Source: Candidatus Poribacteria bacterium
GTDB taxonomy: Bacteria > Poribacteria > WGA-4E > WGA-3G
Assembly (NCBI GenBank): GCA_028824575.1
Contig: JAPPDN010000919.1
Location: forward strand, 1-7,103
Reading direction: 5' to 3'
Length of the DNA stretch: 7,103 nt
Within the stretch, counting starts at the first letter, position 1. Each line of letters begins with the position of its first letter. Positions 6,031 through 7,103 of the stretch are shown one piece after another. Both the position numbers and the translations under genes were made by a program. Below the pieces are notes generated by a model. That model saw nothing but the letters and a program-made list of their open reading frames with translations, was not told the origin of the DNA and did not search any database.

Positions 6031-6514
6031 TTTCAAACGATTATCCCCACTTTTCATCGTTCTAATCTTCCTGATCAGCGGAGCGACACCGCCAGCTGAG
6101 GAACAGAAAGCCCAAGAGGTTGAACTCCATGGCAATATCGTCTGCTTAGCGGAGGAGATGCACACACACTATAAAGTCGAACTCTTTGGTAATCATGAGC
6201 ATCTATACGGCGTCAAAACCGAGGAAGGCGAATACTACACGCTTTTACGGACATCGTTAGCGGAGGCACTCTTTGTTGATGAGCGGTTGCCTGAGAAGGA
6301 CTTGGTCATCAAAGGTCGTGTCTTTCCAAAGACGCAATTGCTGGAGGTAACTCGCTTTTACTCTATCCGCGACGGTGTTCTTCATGATCTCTATTACTAC
6401 TGCGATACGTGCTACATCCGCACCGTCGCGCCGGGGAATTGTGATTGCTGTCAGGCACCGGTTGTGTTGATTGAAAGACCGTTAAATGTAGATTCCACAA
6501 TACCGTCGCCATAG
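6023..6514 (+). CDS. Small exported protein with a C-terminal cysteine cluster (possible metal-binding knuckle)
   Basis: The 163-residue product begins with a basic stretch and a hydrophobic core (about 7-19), a likely signal peptide cleaved near Gly20-Ala21. No lipobox Cys is present, so it is not a lipoprotein. The mature part starts with V-E-L-H-G-N-I-V-C41, then a mixed beta-rich region. Near the C-terminus C127-D-T-C130 and C140-D-C142-C143 are 9 residues apart and flank P-G-N, the layout of a zinc-ribbon or other metal knuckle. I recall similar C-x-x-C...P-G-x-C-x-C-C ends in small planctomycete proteins of unknown role. Its start overlaps the PhyH gene by 8 bp with its own AAGGAG, so translation is coupled and the protein belongs functionally with the operon although it acts outside the cytoplasm. 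It may sense or bind a metal or redox state, or scaffold a periplasmic step; none of these is shown. No hairpin terminator is evident after its stop. Confidence 0.85.
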   Translation: MRNFKRLSPLFIVLIFLISGATPPAEEQKAQEVELHGNIVCLAEEMHTHYKVELFGNHEHLYGVKTEEGEYYTLLRTSLAEALFVDERLPEKDLVIKGRVFPKTQLLEVTRFYSIRDGVLHDLYYYCDTCYIRTVAPGNCDCCQAPVVLIERPLNVDSTIPSP

Positions 6515-6757
6515 TGTAGGTCTTTAGAAGGTTATAGTAAAACCCGAAGATATGTGAACACCTTATAAAACACAAAATCATGCGGAATTGGTCGTTTTGG
6601 ACTTGAGGAAATTTTAAAACTTGATATTTATCGAATCCCTACTTGCGTCACACCTTACTTCCCCACTTGCGGAGGATTTAGCGGTTAATTACAGCAAAAT
6701 AATCTGTATCTCAGTATAAGTTGTATTCCTCCTAAAAGTAAAAAGAGAAACTTCATA
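6515..6757. other. Intergenic region upstream of the WD40 gene
   Basis: This 243-bp AT-rich stretch has no supportable gene and no convincing terminator for the preceding operon. It contains the heptamer ACTTGCG twice (6641-6647 and 6665-6671), 24 bp apart start to start, and a TATAAG hexamer at 6715-6720 that could be a -10 element but has no good -35 at the right distance. The WD40 promoter presumably lies here. Confidence 0.5.
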
Positions 6758-7103
6758 ATGAAAAAAATTATTCTTTTCTATTTTATGGTGCTAATTCTAA
6801 TACTGTTTTCTAATTTCCAGAATACATTCGCACAAGACTTTTCCTATACGCCCCTTGAGGGACATACAAATAGTGTTCATAGACTTGTCTTCAGTCCTAA
6901 CGGTAAAACCCTCGCAAGCGCGAGTGAAGATCGAACAATCCGCCTATGGGATGTCGCTACAGGCACACATAAATACACACTCACGGGGCATAACGCTTGG
7001 ATTTCTTCTATAGCGTTTAGTCCGGATGGTAAGATACTTGCAAGCGCAGATTCAGAACATCGAATTCGCTTATGGAATGCCGTCAAAGGACAATATAGGC
7101 TAA
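6758..7103 (+). CDS. Exported WD40-repeat protein, 5' part only
   Basis: The open frame runs from the ATG at 6758 off the window end with no stop, so only 115 residues are seen. Residues 1-25 form a strong signal peptide (K-K, then a long hydrophobic core, with likely cleavage after T-F-A25). Two WD40 repeats follow with a 42-residue period: G35-H36 to W64-D65, and G77-H78 to W106-N107, each with F-S-P-x-G-K, L-A-S-A and I-R-L-W. WD40 propellers bind proteins or peptides; exported bacterial ones are common in Poribacteria and Planctomycetes, and the full protein usually has at least seven repeats. Only a weak AGAGA-type ribosome site precedes the start, but the signal peptide makes it convincing. 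The 243-bp gap suggests it is not part of the preceding operon. Confidence 0.88.
   Translation, partial: MKKIILFYFMVLILILFSNFQNTFAQDFSYTPLEGHTNSVHRLVFSPNGKTLASASEDRTIRLWDVATGTHKYTLTGHNAWISSIAFSPDGKILASADSEHRIRLWNAVKGQYRL

Noticed and set aside
6858..7075. DNA-level tandem repeat of about 126 bp
   Set aside because: It is explained by two WD40 repeats of 42 residues in the coding sequence, not by a mobile or satellite repeat.

Overview
The window (7,103 bp, moderate GC, AT-richer gaps) looks like bacterial chromosome. The combination of a sulfatase-like hydrolase, a phytanoyl-CoA dioxygenase (PhyH) family protein, metallo-beta-lactamase (MBL) fold hydrolases, an exported WD40 protein and a stand-alone secreted beta-rich domain is what I associate with Candidatus Poribacteria and related sponge-associated or marine lineages. 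That assignment is inference from gene content, not from a marker gene. I see no tRNA, rRNA, CRISPR array, transposase or phage gene.

Layout. (1) Positions 1-173 hold no supportable gene; a rho-independent terminator at 116-143 serves the minus-strand gene next to it. (2) 174-758 on the minus strand encodes a small secreted protein of unknown function. (3) 759-896 is a divergent promoter region. (4) From 897 to 6514 six genes run on the plus strand: a Dabb-domain protein, a sulfatase-like hydrolase, a 609-residue protein with two tandem MBL domains plus a C-terminal Ig/NEW3-like domain, a VOC-fold protein, a PhyH-family dioxygenase, and a small exported cysteine-motif protein. The last four are tightly packed (gaps of 6 and 8 bp, then an 8-bp overlap) and are almost certainly one operon. 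The first two are separated by gaps of 117 and 179 bp, the second carrying a strong RNA hairpin, so they may be co-transcribed or partly separate. (5) 6515-6757 is intergenic. (6) The 5' end of an exported WD40 beta-propeller gene starts at 6758 and runs off the window.

How the genes may work together. The set suggests catabolism or modification of a small organic substrate: sulfatase-like ester hydrolysis, MBL-type hydrolysis, Fe(II)/2-oxoglutarate hydroxylation, and two small alpha/beta-barrel or VOC proteins of types often found in degradation pathways. The hydrolases and the dioxygenase lack signal peptides, so this chemistry is probably cytoplasmic; the cysteine-motif protein at the end is exported. 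The substrate cannot be read from the sequence. Three enzymes depart from textbook active sites: the sulfatase-like protein has Thr where the formylglycine Cys should be, the first MBL domain and the second each lack a different canonical ligand, and the VOC protein has lost most of its metal ligands. These departures are the best leads in the window.
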